Under the pieces are notes generated by a model. It was not told the origin of the DNA. It saw only the letters and a program-made list of their open reading frames with translations, and made no database searches. Both the position numbers and the translations under genes were made by a program. Of a DNA stretch of 64,000 bases, positions 10,991 to 25,025 are shown in pieces (the stretch's first letter is position 1; the number at the start of each line of letters is the position of its first letter). The stretch covers positions 537,846 through 601,845 of the forward strand of contig NC_050468.1 in the NCBI RefSeq assembly GCF_013373865.1, written 5' to 3'. This DNA is from Monomorium pharaonis. Lineage: Eukaryota > Arthropoda > Insecta > Hymenoptera > Formicidae.

Positions 10991-11878
10991 ACAATAGGTT
11001 AAAATTTTCTGTACTTACAGATATCGGAAATCTTCAAAATCGATTTTCTCGAGTATTTTTGAGAAGCGCATCGTACTGCTTTAGGAAATTGAAGTCCGGG
11101 TACTTATCTTCAAATTCTATAAGTATAAAAAAAATCGGTGTTCCATGACCCGTAAGGTCCCCTTGTAAGACGCATACCTTTTATTAAGGATTAGAAAGGA
11201 TAAAAAAATTTGTTCAGATAATATATATAGGAACATGTTTTTTTTATATTTTAATAAAGAATATTTTATACAGTATAAAAATTTGTATTTTAATATACAT
11301 ATATATTTTTTTAATACCATATTTAGAATATTTAATTTTTAAGATGTTATGTTTAGAATACTTAATTTTTAACATGCAGCTTAGTCTCAGTTTTTTTTAC
11401 AATAAAAACAAAAAATAAAGAATTTATAATTTTAAAAACATTATAATACATTTTTAAATCTATTCAAAACATATTCATATAATTATATACAGGGTGTTTG
11501 GTAAAGATTTATGCAATTTTTATAAGCAGGTAGAGCGCATTAAGCTGAACATAAAATCCTCATCGTTTTTCCATTTTTACAATAGTTAACGAGTTATAGA
11601 CTTGTAAAATTTTCTGTATTAACCCGGCCTACCGGCAAATGCAAGCACGCCGAGCGCCCGACCGCGGCGGCCGCCCCTCCCTAGCGCTTGAACCTTGAGA
11701 TTGCTAGGCGCGCGGAGAGAGTTGTTACAACAAGCGGCAATGACTACGCACAATGTGTACGTGTACATACATGTGTACAAAAAAATATCAATTCTAATGC
11801 TTAAAGAAGCAATTACTAAATTTATTTTTTTTTAATAAATAATGATTATTTTTAATAAAAAATTTTTTTTGGTGATAG

Positions 11879-12250
11879 TCTTAAGGCGATGCTGGACTGC
11901 CTCTCAAACTTGATCGAGGTCGATAATGTTGAGTCATTCGTGCACATCATTAATGAGATTTCGTATATATCTCTTTTATAAATTTGGAAATTCTTTTCCA
12001 GAATTAAAGTACACATATTAATATCCATCTGTGAATTGGACTTTATATCAAGGACAACAAATATTTTTTTTTATTGCTCTATTTATCGACTTTTTACGCG
12101 TATATAACCTAAATATTCGTTTCATAAATTCGTCTCAATTAGGCACTAAAATCTAATTTTCGAAACTCGACACTGTTTGTTCTCGTCGTCTACTAGTCTG
12201 TGAATACGAATTTTGTAGGTACAAACTTTAGATCTTTTATAATTCAGTGC
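11879..12250. repeat. Partial MITE in left palindrome arm
   Basis: Matches part of the complete element at 38219-38785 (GGCGATGCTGGACTGCC end preceded by TTAA). Truncated where GC-rich sequence (12245-12385) begins. The mirror copy is at 17465-17832. Confidence 0.7.
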
Positions 12251-12742
12251 TTGAGCCTAGTTGCCCTTTTCGAGCCGATTCCCGAACGCGCCGCCTCCTA
12301 TGCCCCCACTACCGCGCCTACCGCGCGCGGCCTTGACGGCCGAGCCGCCGATCTCGCCCGTACGCTTTGTCTCAGGAGCAGCTCTGTATAAGAAATAGTG
12401 CCCTGCACCACAAAATTCATTAAAATTACTCTAAGGAAATAATTTTTGTTTTTATAAACAAAAAAGTACTAACTTTTTTATTACTAATTTATTTTATACG
12501 TAGTATAACAATATGTAAAAACATAATATATAAATTAGAATTTTGACAATAGTTTTCCGTATCACCCGTGAGGTATTATTACTGATGCTTTTTTTTAAGT
12601 GGTTTCTCCAGTAGGCCTAATCCACTAAAAAATGAAATATAATATATAGCTTGGCAGGAAAACAAAATTTTATATATTGTAAGATATATAAAAACGACAG
12701 GAAAATCAGAAGAAACCGGAACAACCAATTTGTATAAAAATT

Positions 12743-13135
12743 TTAATTTAATCTTTTGAGTTGTTTGCACGATTCTACTAGGGATGGTATATCCACAGAT
12801 ATTTTAAAAGTATTAGTTCGTATCAACGAGGACAATGATGCATCGCTCAATGAAGAACGTTTTTCTGATTTTATTAATTTTATTTTAGAAAACGAACATT
12901 TGCATAAATATGTGGACCCAAACACGAAGAAAATTCGAAGACCGAAATTTCTAAAACAATAATACGCTGCATCTAAAATTTTGAAGAATTCGACTCCTTT
13001 TTCTAATCGCTCTTTCAATGAAAAATCACATTGCAAATCGCAAAGTTTTGATTGAAATTCTGGACTTTGCTCTTTGATTTGCACATTAAGTGAATTTTCA
13101 AAAAGTATTAAATCTTTTCTTAGTTTCGAAATCAT
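12743..13135 (-). pseudogene. hAT transposase C-terminal fragment (left arm)
   Basis: A 130-residue open frame whose second half fits the hAT C-terminal dimerisation region of the GTF2IRD2-like type: FGSTYLCKCSFSKIKLIKSEKR, then LSDASLSSLIR, then VDIPSLVESCKQ. The first half (ILFENSLNVQIKEQS, FQSKLCDLQCDF) resembles the segment preceding it in those proteins. The catalytic core and BED zinc finger are absent, so this is a fragment. It is identical to the right-arm copy. Confidence 0.75.
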
Positions 13136-14482
13136 TGAAACGCGTATGAAATTGATTTATTAAAGAATCAGTTAAAAGAATGTGTTAGATGTTAGATAGA
13201 TGAATTAAAACTACAATCTTCTTAATAAATTAATTTTATTCCTCCAATTAAATTAGATTTTTACTCGTCCACATATTTCGAATATAAATTTTTAATTGTA
13301 ATGTTTATGAAAGATATATTTTTTAACAAGAGAGGATTGATAACAACACGAAAGCTAAGTATCGTTGTTTACACCTTTTCTCAAGTAAATGCAGTGTCAA
13401 GATTACTTGTTAAAAACAGAGGAAATAACATTTACGAATACGACTCCATTATATTTTGTTCTAATAATAAATATTAGTACGTTTAGAACTGTCAGATGAA
13501 ACGTTAATACAAGTAACATCTCTTACGTATTGTACTATTATTATTATATAATTTTAGCACTTTTTGCTTTTATAATAGGGAAAACTTACTAATGTAACAC
13601 GAAATTCTTAATACATTCTCAATACGTTTTGTTAGTGAAATTTTATATCTTGGATTGTTCAATTTCGCGGCTTTATTGTAGGCGCGAACTCTTACCGCGC
13701 TTCGATATGCAATTGTTTTTCCTGCAATTGTTCTCCTCCGCTGTTTCTCAACGATCAGTCTCACCAGCGAAACATGCGTGTTAAAAGGCTCGTGCTGCAT
13801 AAAGAGTTTTCCATATTATATAGTTATATACTGTAAAAAGTGATCAAGAGACACGGTAGTGGCTCGCGCCAAGTGAAAGCGCAGCGCGAGCCCGACCGTG
13901 TTCTTTACGCGAGTACACAACTTGCGAGCACTCGAGATTATCGAATCTCAGAAACGGCTCAACGGATCGAGTTTTAACTAGGCTCAATCGAAAGATTGGG
14001 GTCGATTTATATAAGAAAACTATTTTTATTTTTCCTTTACGTATCCTATGAGAGGAGATATCATGACGCAAAGTCCAAATGTCAAAGTTTTCATGTAAGA
14101 AACGTCGTCATCGTCAATCGTCATCGACCTCTCAGATCAGAAAACGTCACTTTCACACTTTTGATACGAGAGGCGCTTGTGTGCTGATGAATAAACATCA
14201 GGTTATTTAGGAATCTATCATACCGACGAAATATAGTGGCATGAGCAGAGGTGTCATATTCGCATGCTTCTTGGACAATTTCGTTTCACGTATAATTATT
14301 TAATTTAATGTCTAACGTTAATCATGTGCGTAATAAAACGAATTCGCATCGTTACTACGGTTGCATCGTGTGTAATAATGGGTTATGTGAGTCGCCAGGA
14401 GTTTGCGCGAAGTGACGTGCAATGTGAGGTTATGTTGTTATTTGTTAATAATGACAGTTCGTGAAGTATTATGCAAGATCTA

Positions 14483-14584
14483 CGGCCGGTATTCATAGTC
14501 GGATTTATTTAAGATCATTCTTAAGACATTACTTGATGAGACGATCTTTAAATAAGATTCGACTATGTGATATGATACTAGCCG
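14483..14584. mobile_element. MITE GGCCGGTATTCATAGTC (left arm)
   Basis: Short palindromic element: CGGCCGGTATTCATAGTC pairs with GACTATG...ATACTAGCCG, inner AAGATCATTCTTAA/TTTAAATAAG. It is mirrored in the right arm near 15076-15177, so it inserted before the palindrome formed. Confidence 0.65.
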
Positions 14585-14587
14585 TAA

Positions 14588-14695
14588 TGTCAGCAGGAGT
14601 AATAGAGTAGGAGTAAGATAAGAAGTAAGAAAATATGAAATGATTAATTGTTATACTCTTATTCCTCATTCTCACTTCATTACTCCTGCTGACAT
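14588..14695. mobile_element. MITE TGTCAGCAGGAGTAAT (left arm)
   Basis: Terminal inverted repeat TGTCAGCAGGAGTAAT ... ATTACTCCTGCTGACA, flanked by TAA and TTA. Mirrored in the right arm at about 14965-15072. Confidence 0.7.
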
Positions 14696-14794
14696 TATAG
14701 ATCTTGCATTATGCCTGGTCTCTCCTCTCAAAACTTTTACCTCTTAATATATTGTTTTTTTAAAAGACACATCAGTTACTGTTAGACATAACGG

Positions 14795-14865
14795 TATAAG
14801 GCCTGGTCTACAATAGCTGGAGTAAGCATGGAATAAGAAGTAAGATTAGGCATAAAAGGATTAAT
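14795..14865. other. Spacer of the giant palindrome
   Basis: 71 bp of unique sequence. It begins TATAAGGCCTGGTCTACAAT, the same end as the MITE at 37405-37534, so the palindrome's centre lies in a truncated copy of that MITE. The short loop would let the two arms pair as one 3.3-kb hairpin. Confidence 0.7.
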
Positions 14866-16577
14866 CCGTTATGTCTAACAGTAACTGATGTGTCTTTTAA
14901 AAAAACAATATATTAAGAGGTAAAAGTTTTGAGAGGAGAGACCAGGCATAATGCAAGATCTATAATGTCAGCAGGAGTAATGAAGTGAGAATGAGGAATA
15001 AGAGTATAACAATTAATCATTTCATATTTTCTTACTTCTTATCTTACTCCTACTCTATTACTCCTGCTGACATTACGGCTAGTATCATATCACATAGTCG
15101 AATCTTATTTAAAGATCGTCTCATCAAGTAATGTCTTAAGAATGATCTTAAATAAATCCGACTATGAATACCGGCCGTAGATCTTGCATAATACTTCACG
15201 AACTGTCATTATTAACAAATAACAACATAACCTCACATTGCACGTCACTTCGCGCAAACTCCTGGCGACTCACATAACCCATTATTACACACGATGCAAC
15301 CGTAGTAACGATGCGAATTCGTTTTATTACGCACATGATTAACGTTAGACATTAAATTAAATAATTATACGTGAAACGAAATTGTCCAAGAAGCATGCGA
15401 ATATGACACCTCTGCTCATGCCACTATATTTCGTCGGTATGATAGATTCCTAAATAACCTGATGTTTATTCATCAGCACACAAGCGCCTCTCGTATCAAA
15501 AGTGTGAAAGTGACGTTTTCTGATCTGAGAGGTCGATGACGATTGACGATGACGACGTTTCTTACATGAAAACTTTGACATTTGGACTTTGCGTCATGAT
15601 ATCTCCTCTCATAGGATACGTAAAGGAAAAATAAAAATAGTTTTCTTATATAAATCGACCCCAATCTTTCGATTGAGCCTAGTTAAAATTCGATCCGTTG
15701 AGCCGTTTCTGAGATTCGATAATCTCGAGTGCTCGCAAGTTGTGTACTCGCGTAAAGAACACGGTCGGGCTCGCGCTGCGCTTTCACTTGGCGCGAGCCA
15801 CTACCGTGTCTCTTGATCACTTTTTACAGTATATATTATATACTATATAATATGGAAAACAGTATATATATATACAGTATATATATATACTATATAATAT
15901 GGAAAACTCTTTATGCAGCACGAGCCTTTTAACACGCATGTTTCGCTGGTGAGACTGATCGTTGAGAAACAGCGGAGGAGAACAATTGCAGGAAAAACAA
16001 TTGCATATCGAAGCGCGGTAAGAGTTCGCGCCTACAATAAAGCCGCGAAATTGAACAATCCAAGATATAAAATTTCACTAACAAAACGTATTGAGAATGT
16101 ATTAAGAATTTCGTGTTACATTAGTAAGTTTTCCCTATTATAAAAGCAAAAAGTGCTAAAATTATATAATAATAATAGTACAATACGTAAGAGATGTTAC
16201 TTGTATTAACGTTTCATCTGACAGTTCTAAACGTACTAATATTTATTATTAGAACAAAATATAATGGAGTCGTATTCGTAAATGTTATTTCCTCTGTTTT
16301 TAACAAGTAATCTTGACACTGCATTTACTTGAGAAAAGGTGTAAACAACGATACTTAGCTTTCGTGTTGTTATCAATCCTCTCTTGTTAAAAAATATATC
16401 TTTCATAAACATTACAATTAAAAATTTATATTCGAAATATGTGGACGAGTAAAAATCTAATTTAATTGGAGGAATAAAATTAATTTATTAAGAAGATTGT
16501 AGTTTTAATTCATCTATCTAACATCTAACACATTCTTTTAACTGATTCTTTAATAAATCAATTTCATACGCGTTTCA

Positions 16578-16970
16578 ATGATTTCGAAACTAAGAAAAGA
16601 TTTAATACTTTTTGAAAATTCACTTAATGTGCAAATCAAAGAGCAAAGTCCAGAATTTCAATCAAAACTTTGCGATTTGCAATGTGATTTTTCATTGAAA
16701 GAGCGATTAGAAAAAGGAGTCGAATTCTTCAAAATTTTAGATGCAGCGTATTATTGTTTTAGAAATTTCGGTCTTCGAATTTTCTTCGTGTTTGGGTCCA
16801 CATATTTATGCAAATGTTCGTTTTCTAAAATAAAATTAATAAAATCAGAAAAACGTTCTTCATTGAGCGATGCATCATTGTCCTCGTTGATACGAACTAA
16901 TACTTTTAAAATATCTGTGGATATACCATCCCTAGTAGAATCGTGCAAACAACTCAAAAGATTAAATTAA
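16578..16970 (+). pseudogene. hAT transposase C-terminal fragment (right arm)
   Basis: Mirror copy of the frame at 12743-13135 with the same amino-acid sequence. See that entry for motifs. That the frame is identical in both arms shows how recently the arms were equal, by duplication or gene conversion. Confidence 0.75.
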
Positions 16971-18221
16971 AATTTTTATACAAATTGGTTGTTCCGGTTT
17001 CTTCTGATTTTCCTGTCGTTTTTATATATCTTACAATATATAAAATTTTGTTTTCCTGCCAAGCTATATATTATATTTCATTTTTTAGTGGATTAGGCCT
17101 ACTGGAGAAACCACTTAAAAAAAAGCATCAGTAATAATACCTCACGGGTGATACGGAAAACTATTGTCAAAATTCTAATTTATATATTATGTTTTTACAT
17201 ATTGTTATACTACGTATAAAATAAATTAGTAATAAAAAAGTTAGTACTTTTTTGTTTATAAAAACAAAAATTATTTCCTTAGAGTAATTTTAATGAATTT
17301 TGTGGTGCAGGGCACTATTTCTTATACAGAGCTGCTCCTGAGACAAAGCGTACGGGCGAGATCGGCGGCTCGGCCGTCAAGGCCGCGCGCGGTAGGCGCG
17401 GTAGTGGGGGCATAGGAGGCGGCGCGTTCGGGAATCGGCTCGAAAAGGGCAACTAGGCTCAAGCACTGATATAAAAGATCTAAAGTTTGTACCTACAAAA
17501 TTCGTATTCACAGACTAGTAGACGACGAGAACAAACAGTGTCGAGTTTCGAAAATTAGATTTTAGTGCCTAATTGAGACGAATTTATGAAACGAATATTT
17601 AGGTTATATACGCGTAAAAAGTCGATAAATAGAGCAATAAAAAAAAATATTTGTTGTCCTTGATATAAAGTCCAATTCACAGATGGATATTAATATGTGT
17701 ACTTTAATTCTGGAAAAGAATTTCCAAATTTATAAAAGAGATATATACGAAATCTCATTAATGATGTGCACGAATGACTCAACATTATCGACCTCGATCA
17801 AGTTTGAGAGGCAGTCCAGCATCGCCTTAAGACTATCACCAAAAAAAATTTTTTATTAAAAATAATCATTATTTATTAAAAAAAAATAAATTTAGTAATT
17901 GCTTCTTTAAGCATTAGAATTGATATTTTTTTGTACACATGTATGTACACGTACACATTGTGCGTAGTCATTGCCGCTTGTTGTAACAACTCTCTCCGCG
18001 CGCCTAGCAATCTCAAGGTTCAAGCGCTAGGGAGGGGCGGCCGCCGCGGTCGGGCGCTCGGCGTGCTTGCATTTGCCGGTAGGCCGGGTTAATACAGAAA
18101 ATTTTACAAGTCTATAACTCGTTAACTATTGTAAAAATGGAAAAACGATGAGGATTTTATGTTCAGCTTAATGCGCTCTACCTGCTTATAAAAATTGCAT
18201 AAATCTTTACCAAACACCCTG

Positions 18222-18849
18222 TATAAAATTTAAATAAATTTTTATTTATAATCGTTATGACATTTGAAACTATAAAGTTTCTTCTTTATTTACTGTTCTT
18301 TTACTTGAGTAACAGTTGAGTAACAGTTAAGTAACTGAGTTTAGGTATTATACAGTTTTTCTATACAATAACTGTGAGAAAAGCGTTACATCTTGATTGG
18401 TATTTTAGATAGTTTTGCTATTCAGTTACTAGACAAAAGCTAGTACAACTGTGTCCAATAACCAATAAAAAAACTGCACTAATTTTCTACCAGGGATATT
18501 ATTTTATAAGTAATATAAAAGGGCAACTTATAATGTAACTTTTTAAATGTAATATTCAGCTGATTATTAAAATAAAAATAAAACAAAATTTTATTATAAC
18601 ATACTAATTAATAAATTATAATTTGATTTTAAAACCTAATTATAAAAAAATATTTGATTAAGAAGCATATAATTTATTTAAAAATAAAAAATAAACCTAT
18701 TACAGAAGAATGATTGGAAAAACACATTTCATTGAATTATTGCACTTTTATTTTTTTTGTCTTTCTGACAATTGCATCATTATACCATTTCTTTTATCAA
18801 TCGCAATATTTCTATCATCTCTTCTATAAAATTATACTCCATCAATTTT
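18222..18849. other. AT-rich stretch without a gene
   Basis: Lies between the giant palindrome and the 3' end of the Harbinger transposase. It contains a few 11-bp direct repeats (GAGTAACAGTT-like, 18307-18335). No open frame or element end was seen. Probably 3' flank of the transposase gene. Confidence 0.5.
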
Positions 18850-19048
18850 TTAAATACCAATATCTAATAGTACCTTAGCAAAATCATTAGAAAGAAGACA
18901 AAAATTGTGTAAAGCACAAAATGCCATTATAACATTAGATGCTTTTGCTATTTTATAAACTGTTACATACTTAAGTCGCCGCCATCGTCTTTTTAATAAA
19001 CCGAAAGAATTCTCTATTTACTCTTGTTTTGCTGTGTACTTTATTATA

Positions 19049-21265
<2,217 letters not shown>

Positions 21266-22139
21266 TATATTATTTGCCTAGGTGTCATATTGCCAAAATC
21301 TTTAAATGGAGGTAAAAGCCATTCTTTTATTGGATATATTTTATCACCCAATAAATGTTGATTTGGTAAAAAGTATTGGAAATATCTATTTGCTTCAATG
21401 TTAAGATACAAGCGTGAATTAGTTAAGACTCTACAATTATTGGCTAATCCAGGATGTCCTACATATATGTTTGTAAATACATAATTTGATGTACATATTC
21501 CTTGTAAAATTATGGAATGTGTCACATATCTATTTTGGTAACATTTTTGTTAAGTACTTGGTGCCATAACATTTATATGGCAACCATCAACGGCTCCAAT
21601 TACGCCTTAAACGGATTATAATTAGTTTTATTTTATTAGGACACATACAATAACTTATGTAAAATACAATATATTTGGCCATACCACGAAAACCCAAAAT
21701 ATTAAAAAATTTTTCTTCTGTACTGGCTCTTTGATTTATGGCCACTATATTAAAATAGGTATTAATTGTAAGATACAAAATTTATCCATGCAGTAATACA
21801 ATTCATAACAGTTGATGTTGCTACGTCAAATATGTCACCAATTTGTACCATAGAAATTTGATGTGCCAAATAATATAAAGCTATTTGTTGCACTTTTTCA
21901 GGCTGTATAAGTTTGTTTCCTCCCGTATATGTCTGAAATTATGTTACAATTGTGTTAAAAATTATTTTATATTAACAACAATGTTATTAACATAGATAAA
22001 AATTTTTTAAACACATTTTCCAGTTATAAGCAAATATTGTATTTCAAATAAATCGTGTCTGTTTATATTGATAAAAGATCGTTAATTGTATAATTTGTTT
22101 AAAATTTAATTAGGCCAATCAATGCTTGCTACATACAAA

Positions 22140-23043
22140 TGTTATGACATTAAACAACTGTGTGCGCGAGTGCGACGGCGTACGCTCGCACTGAGAGCCG
22201 GAACCGCTCAGAGTTGAGCGCGGAGGGCTTGTTGCGCGAATCCGGAGACTCGCTGGAAGAAAGGATGAACACAAAAAATGTAGGCCACTCAAAAGTTGTT
22301 TCGTTTAATTCACAGTCACTCTTTTTATTGGTAATAACACACAAAAAAATGTCAATGTACAGTAGTGCTATAGTGACCGGGTCACGGATCGCGATAACGC
22401 TCGAGAGCAACAGATCGTTTCGGGTAGCCGGAAATCTAGCCGAATGCTCGGTTCCTGCCTATCGTCGTCATAACGGAAATCTTGCCGAGCGCGTGTCAAA
22501 ACGTCCTAATGGAACGGAAATCTTGAGCGCGAACGAGACGGAAGGATTGATCACGAGGCAGACGTTCGATCGCGGACGCGAGATCAATGTCGCTTCTCGG
22601 AAAATTAGCACCATGCACTTCGCACTCGCGATCCGCGACAAATCTACAATACAAAAGAGGGAAATCTTAAATTCAAAATGAGTTGAGTTCGAGTTTGATA
22701 TTTGAGACGAGGAATACCGCCGAATAGCGGATGTGTTAGAGTTTTAGAGAATGCGAAAAGCCAAAAGAAAATTGTGAGTTGCTTGGCGGGCAAGAGCAGG
22801 CGCAAGTCTGACGATCGGTAATCGCGCCAAAACAAAGTGCGATCCTTAAACGCGGAAAATCATGCGGTCCTCAAATGACACGCACGGACTCACAGAGTCT
22901 CGGATCATGCCAGGAGCGAGTGATCGCTGTGTTACCGTTCGCTCATCGCCGAAAGCCGTTGACACGGCACGTCGACGACGCGCGAGATGAAACAGCGAAA
23001 ATTCGTGTTTAAAGCTCGAGCTCTAAACAACAACGATGTAACA
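22140..23043. mobile_element. Candidate solo LTR, GC-rich, ~0.9 kb
   Basis: TGTTATGACA ... GATGTAACA ends of the TG...CA type around a block clearly richer in GC than its surroundings. Flanks TACAAA and TACTAA could be a 6-bp duplication with one mismatch. A 173-residue + frame (22160-22681) and a shorter - frame exist, but neither has a recognised domain; GC-rich sequence without stops is the likelier explanation. Confidence 0.4.
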
Positions 23044-23354
23044 TACTAATTATTTATGTAACACAATTTATTACTATTTATTATTTCTTATTATTGTTAT
23101 TATTACTTTATTATTTTATTTACTTTTTGTATGTCTTTTTGACGTATTATGTTTAATAAGTGTTAAAATGTTAGATGTTTTATTTTAAAAGTCATAAAAA
23201 AGTCATTTTCAATATATAAATTAATCCATTTCAGAGTATAATCGATAACAAATATTATGTTGATGTCTGTTTTTTACAAGTAGTAGACGTTTCTTCTTTT
23301 TTGCATTTTGTACGCAAAAGAATTGCCTGTACATTTCCATGACAAGTATATATT

Positions 23355-23513
23355 ACCCAGCAAACACAAAGTTACATGTAACGTGCTTGTTAGTTGTAAT
23401 TTCCCACTCAATAATATAATTGCAATATAACACACGTGTTATATTACAATTACATTGTTGAGTGGAAAATCACAACTAACAGGTACGTTACATGTAACTT
23501 GGTGTTTGGTGGG
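23355..23513. mobile_element. MITE, ACCCACCAAACACC family, copy 2
   Basis: 159-bp palindrome homologous to 9375-9533; the left end reads ACCCAGCAAACACAAAG and the right end GTGTTTGGTGGG. Flanks are TATT and TATA. Confidence 0.85.
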
Positions 23514-23684
23514 TATATACTTACCATAAACCTTCGTCGTCGTCATCATCATATATTTTATTTATATAGGTGAGTAAACACGTTTTTAATTTCATGTTTT
23601 TTTTTCTTACGTTTGTTAAACTCATGTTTATAGTTTATATGTCACAATGAGTGTGGTTAGGTTAGATTAGGTTAAATTGTTTTA

Positions 23685-23803
23685 GGCTGCGTTCAGAAAC
23701 GTCACCCGAGTGCTCTTGAGTATCAGTCTATCCTTGTCTCACATTCAACAACAATGATAGAATGATACCCGAGAGCACTCAGATGATGTTTCCGAACGCA
23801 GCC
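23685..23803. mobile_element. MITE with GGCTGCGTTC ends
   Basis: 119-bp inverted-repeat element: GGCTGCGTTCAGAAACGTCA ... GTTTCCGAACGCAGCC with inner CGAGTGCTCT/AGAGCACTC. It is flanked by TTA on both sides (23682-23684, 23804-23806), a PIF/Harbinger-type duplication. Confidence 0.85.
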
Positions 23804-24450
23804 TTAGTTGTTTAAAACCCGCGCGTAAATAAAAAAAACCAACCCATTTCAGCGTTAGCAGTGTTACATAGTAGTGGTACACCTACCGAAATAAGCTTCG
23901 CCTCTACAAATAATAACCTTAGTATATGTACCAAAGAATCGCCAAAAAGCGCCTATTCTAATTAATAATTGTTTTGCTTGTTAATCTTTCTTCCTCTCTT
24001 ACCACTCTGAAGCCATCAGTCTACAATTTACTTCTAAGAGTGAACATGCACATCTCCGACATATCAACGTTGCTAGCTTGTGTATTATTGACTTATATTA
24101 CGCATTTTTAACGATTCTTAACACAGTGCACACCTACTCATGCATTATATATTGATTTTTATTATCCTTTATCACTAACACGTAAGTGTAGCCTCTCCTT
24201 TATCGTTCTTCTACTTATTTATTTGTTGTGCATATTCAAAATATACCAATCTGAATTCAATCTTCTAGTTTCATTTCGTTTATTGACTACGCTTGTTCCT
24301 CTAATAATTTAACATATCTCGATGATACCCTTGGTGCTAAATGATAAACTTCTTCTTTCCAATTATTCAGGTATTGTTTCTTTGATAATTTAAACCGTCT
24401 CTGTTTCAAAATTGTATTTCTGATTGTAACCGTATTCATTGTAGCTTTAA

Positions 24451-24486
24451 CTTGAAAAGGGCCCAAACCACAGGGTCGAAACGTCG
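24451..24486 (+). ncRNA. Degenerate hammerhead-like motif
   Basis: Reads CTTGAAAAGGGCCC, a loop AAACCACA, then GGGTCGAAACGTC. The GAAACGTC end and the GGGCCC/GGGTC stem with an AAACCACA loop match the minimal type I hammerhead found in Penelope-like elements (family knowledge). The CUGANGA core is altered to CTTGAAAA, so cleavage activity is unlikely. No Penelope reverse transcriptase is seen nearby. Confidence 0.45.
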
Positions 24487-24649
24487 TGACATATTTGTAT
24501 TTTTTTTGCCAGTTGCTGTCGATGAATAAATGTACATTTTTATTATTCATCACTGACGGATTCATATATTTATTTTGTAATACAGTAAATACTTTGTGAT
24601 TTTTTTTGCAAAATCTTATAAATTGTTTGAATTTATTAACATCAACCTC

Positions 24650-24885
24650 CCCTCATCCCGACCAAAATTAGCATCAGGTCCGATCCCGAATTAAAGCGAT
24701 TTAATTCGTTGACTCGAAACTTGGATCAACAGACGCACGATTTGAAATGGGTTATAACGGGCTTATTGGCACGTTGAGTTATATCCTCGAGTCACAAAAA
24801 GTGCGTTTGACCCGAGGCACCTATCCTCTCTTAATTTGCGTGCCTACGGGAATTATACGGGAATTATGCTCTCTTAAAATATCCT
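24650..24885 (+). repeat. Diverged fragment of the 2.7 kb LTR-like family
   Basis: Aligns by eye with the reverse complement of about 5060-5250: shared words GGTCC.ATCCCGA.TTAAAGC, ACTC.AAA, CAACRGACGCACG and TGACC...GGCAC. Orientation is opposite to the element at 4982. No end or gene is preserved. Confidence 0.6.
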
Positions 24886-24905
24886 TCCAACCAAAATAAA
24901 TAAAG

Positions 24906-24928
24906 TTAAGGGGGCATATACCTTTGTT
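24906..24928 (+). repeat. Terminal inverted repeat of a Mutator-like element (left)
   Basis: TTAAGGGGGCATATACCTTTG. The inverted counterpart AAAGGTATATGCTCCCTTAA ends at 38127 behind a matching C-terminal coding fragment. It lies 98 bp upstream of the N-terminal fragment at 25026. Confidence 0.6.
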
Positions 24929-25025
24929 GGTTTAAAAAAATCGATTTTTTTATTGCATTTTTCGAAAGCGTGAAACTTCAAAAAGATTTTACGGAAGCGA
25001 AGCGGCATTTACGCGGAAGCAAAAA

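Larger units (their letters stand above)
10163..11165. mobile_element. 1.0 kb foldback with tRNA-like arms, TAA target duplication
   Basis: Inverted arms of about 375 bp begin CAAGGGGACCTTACGGG and end CCCGTAAGGTCCCCTTG. They are flanked by TAA on both sides (10160-10162, 11166-11168), the 3-bp duplication typical of PIF/Harbinger. About 250 bp of AT-rich loop separates the arms. Each arm holds one copy of a tRNA-like sequence. No transposase. Confidence 0.85.
11490..18221. mobile_element. Giant palindrome, 6.7 kb, CAGGGTGT ends, TA flanks
   Basis: Left arm 11490-14794 and right arm 14866-18221 are inverted copies over about 3.3 kb around a 71-bp spacer. The ends are CAGGGTGTTTGGTAAAG and its complement, flanked by TA (TATA). 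Arms differ only at scattered sites: for example a G/A near 13970/15690, a small indel near 12240/17467, and about 50 bp of extra (TA)-rich repeat at 15835-15890 in the right arm. Both arms carry the same nested pieces: a GC-rich block next to the end, part of a TTAAGG-flanked MITE, a hAT transposase fragment and two smaller MITEs. The spacer is a remnant of a GGCCTGGTCTACAAT MITE. No intact transposase inside. Confidence 0.85.

Noticed and set aside
11490..18221. Palindrome as a certain assembly artefact
   Set aside because: Arms differ by substitutions and an indel of about 50 bp, and the outer ends coincide with transposon termini and TA flanks. The doubt is kept in the finding.
22160..22681. 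173-residue + frame in the GC-rich block
   Set aside because: No domain, opposing frames of similar length, and LTR-like borders around it. Treated as part of a candidate LTR.
24287..24565. 92-residue - frame
   Set aside because: It overlaps the hammerhead-like motif on the other strand and has no recognised domain or splice context.
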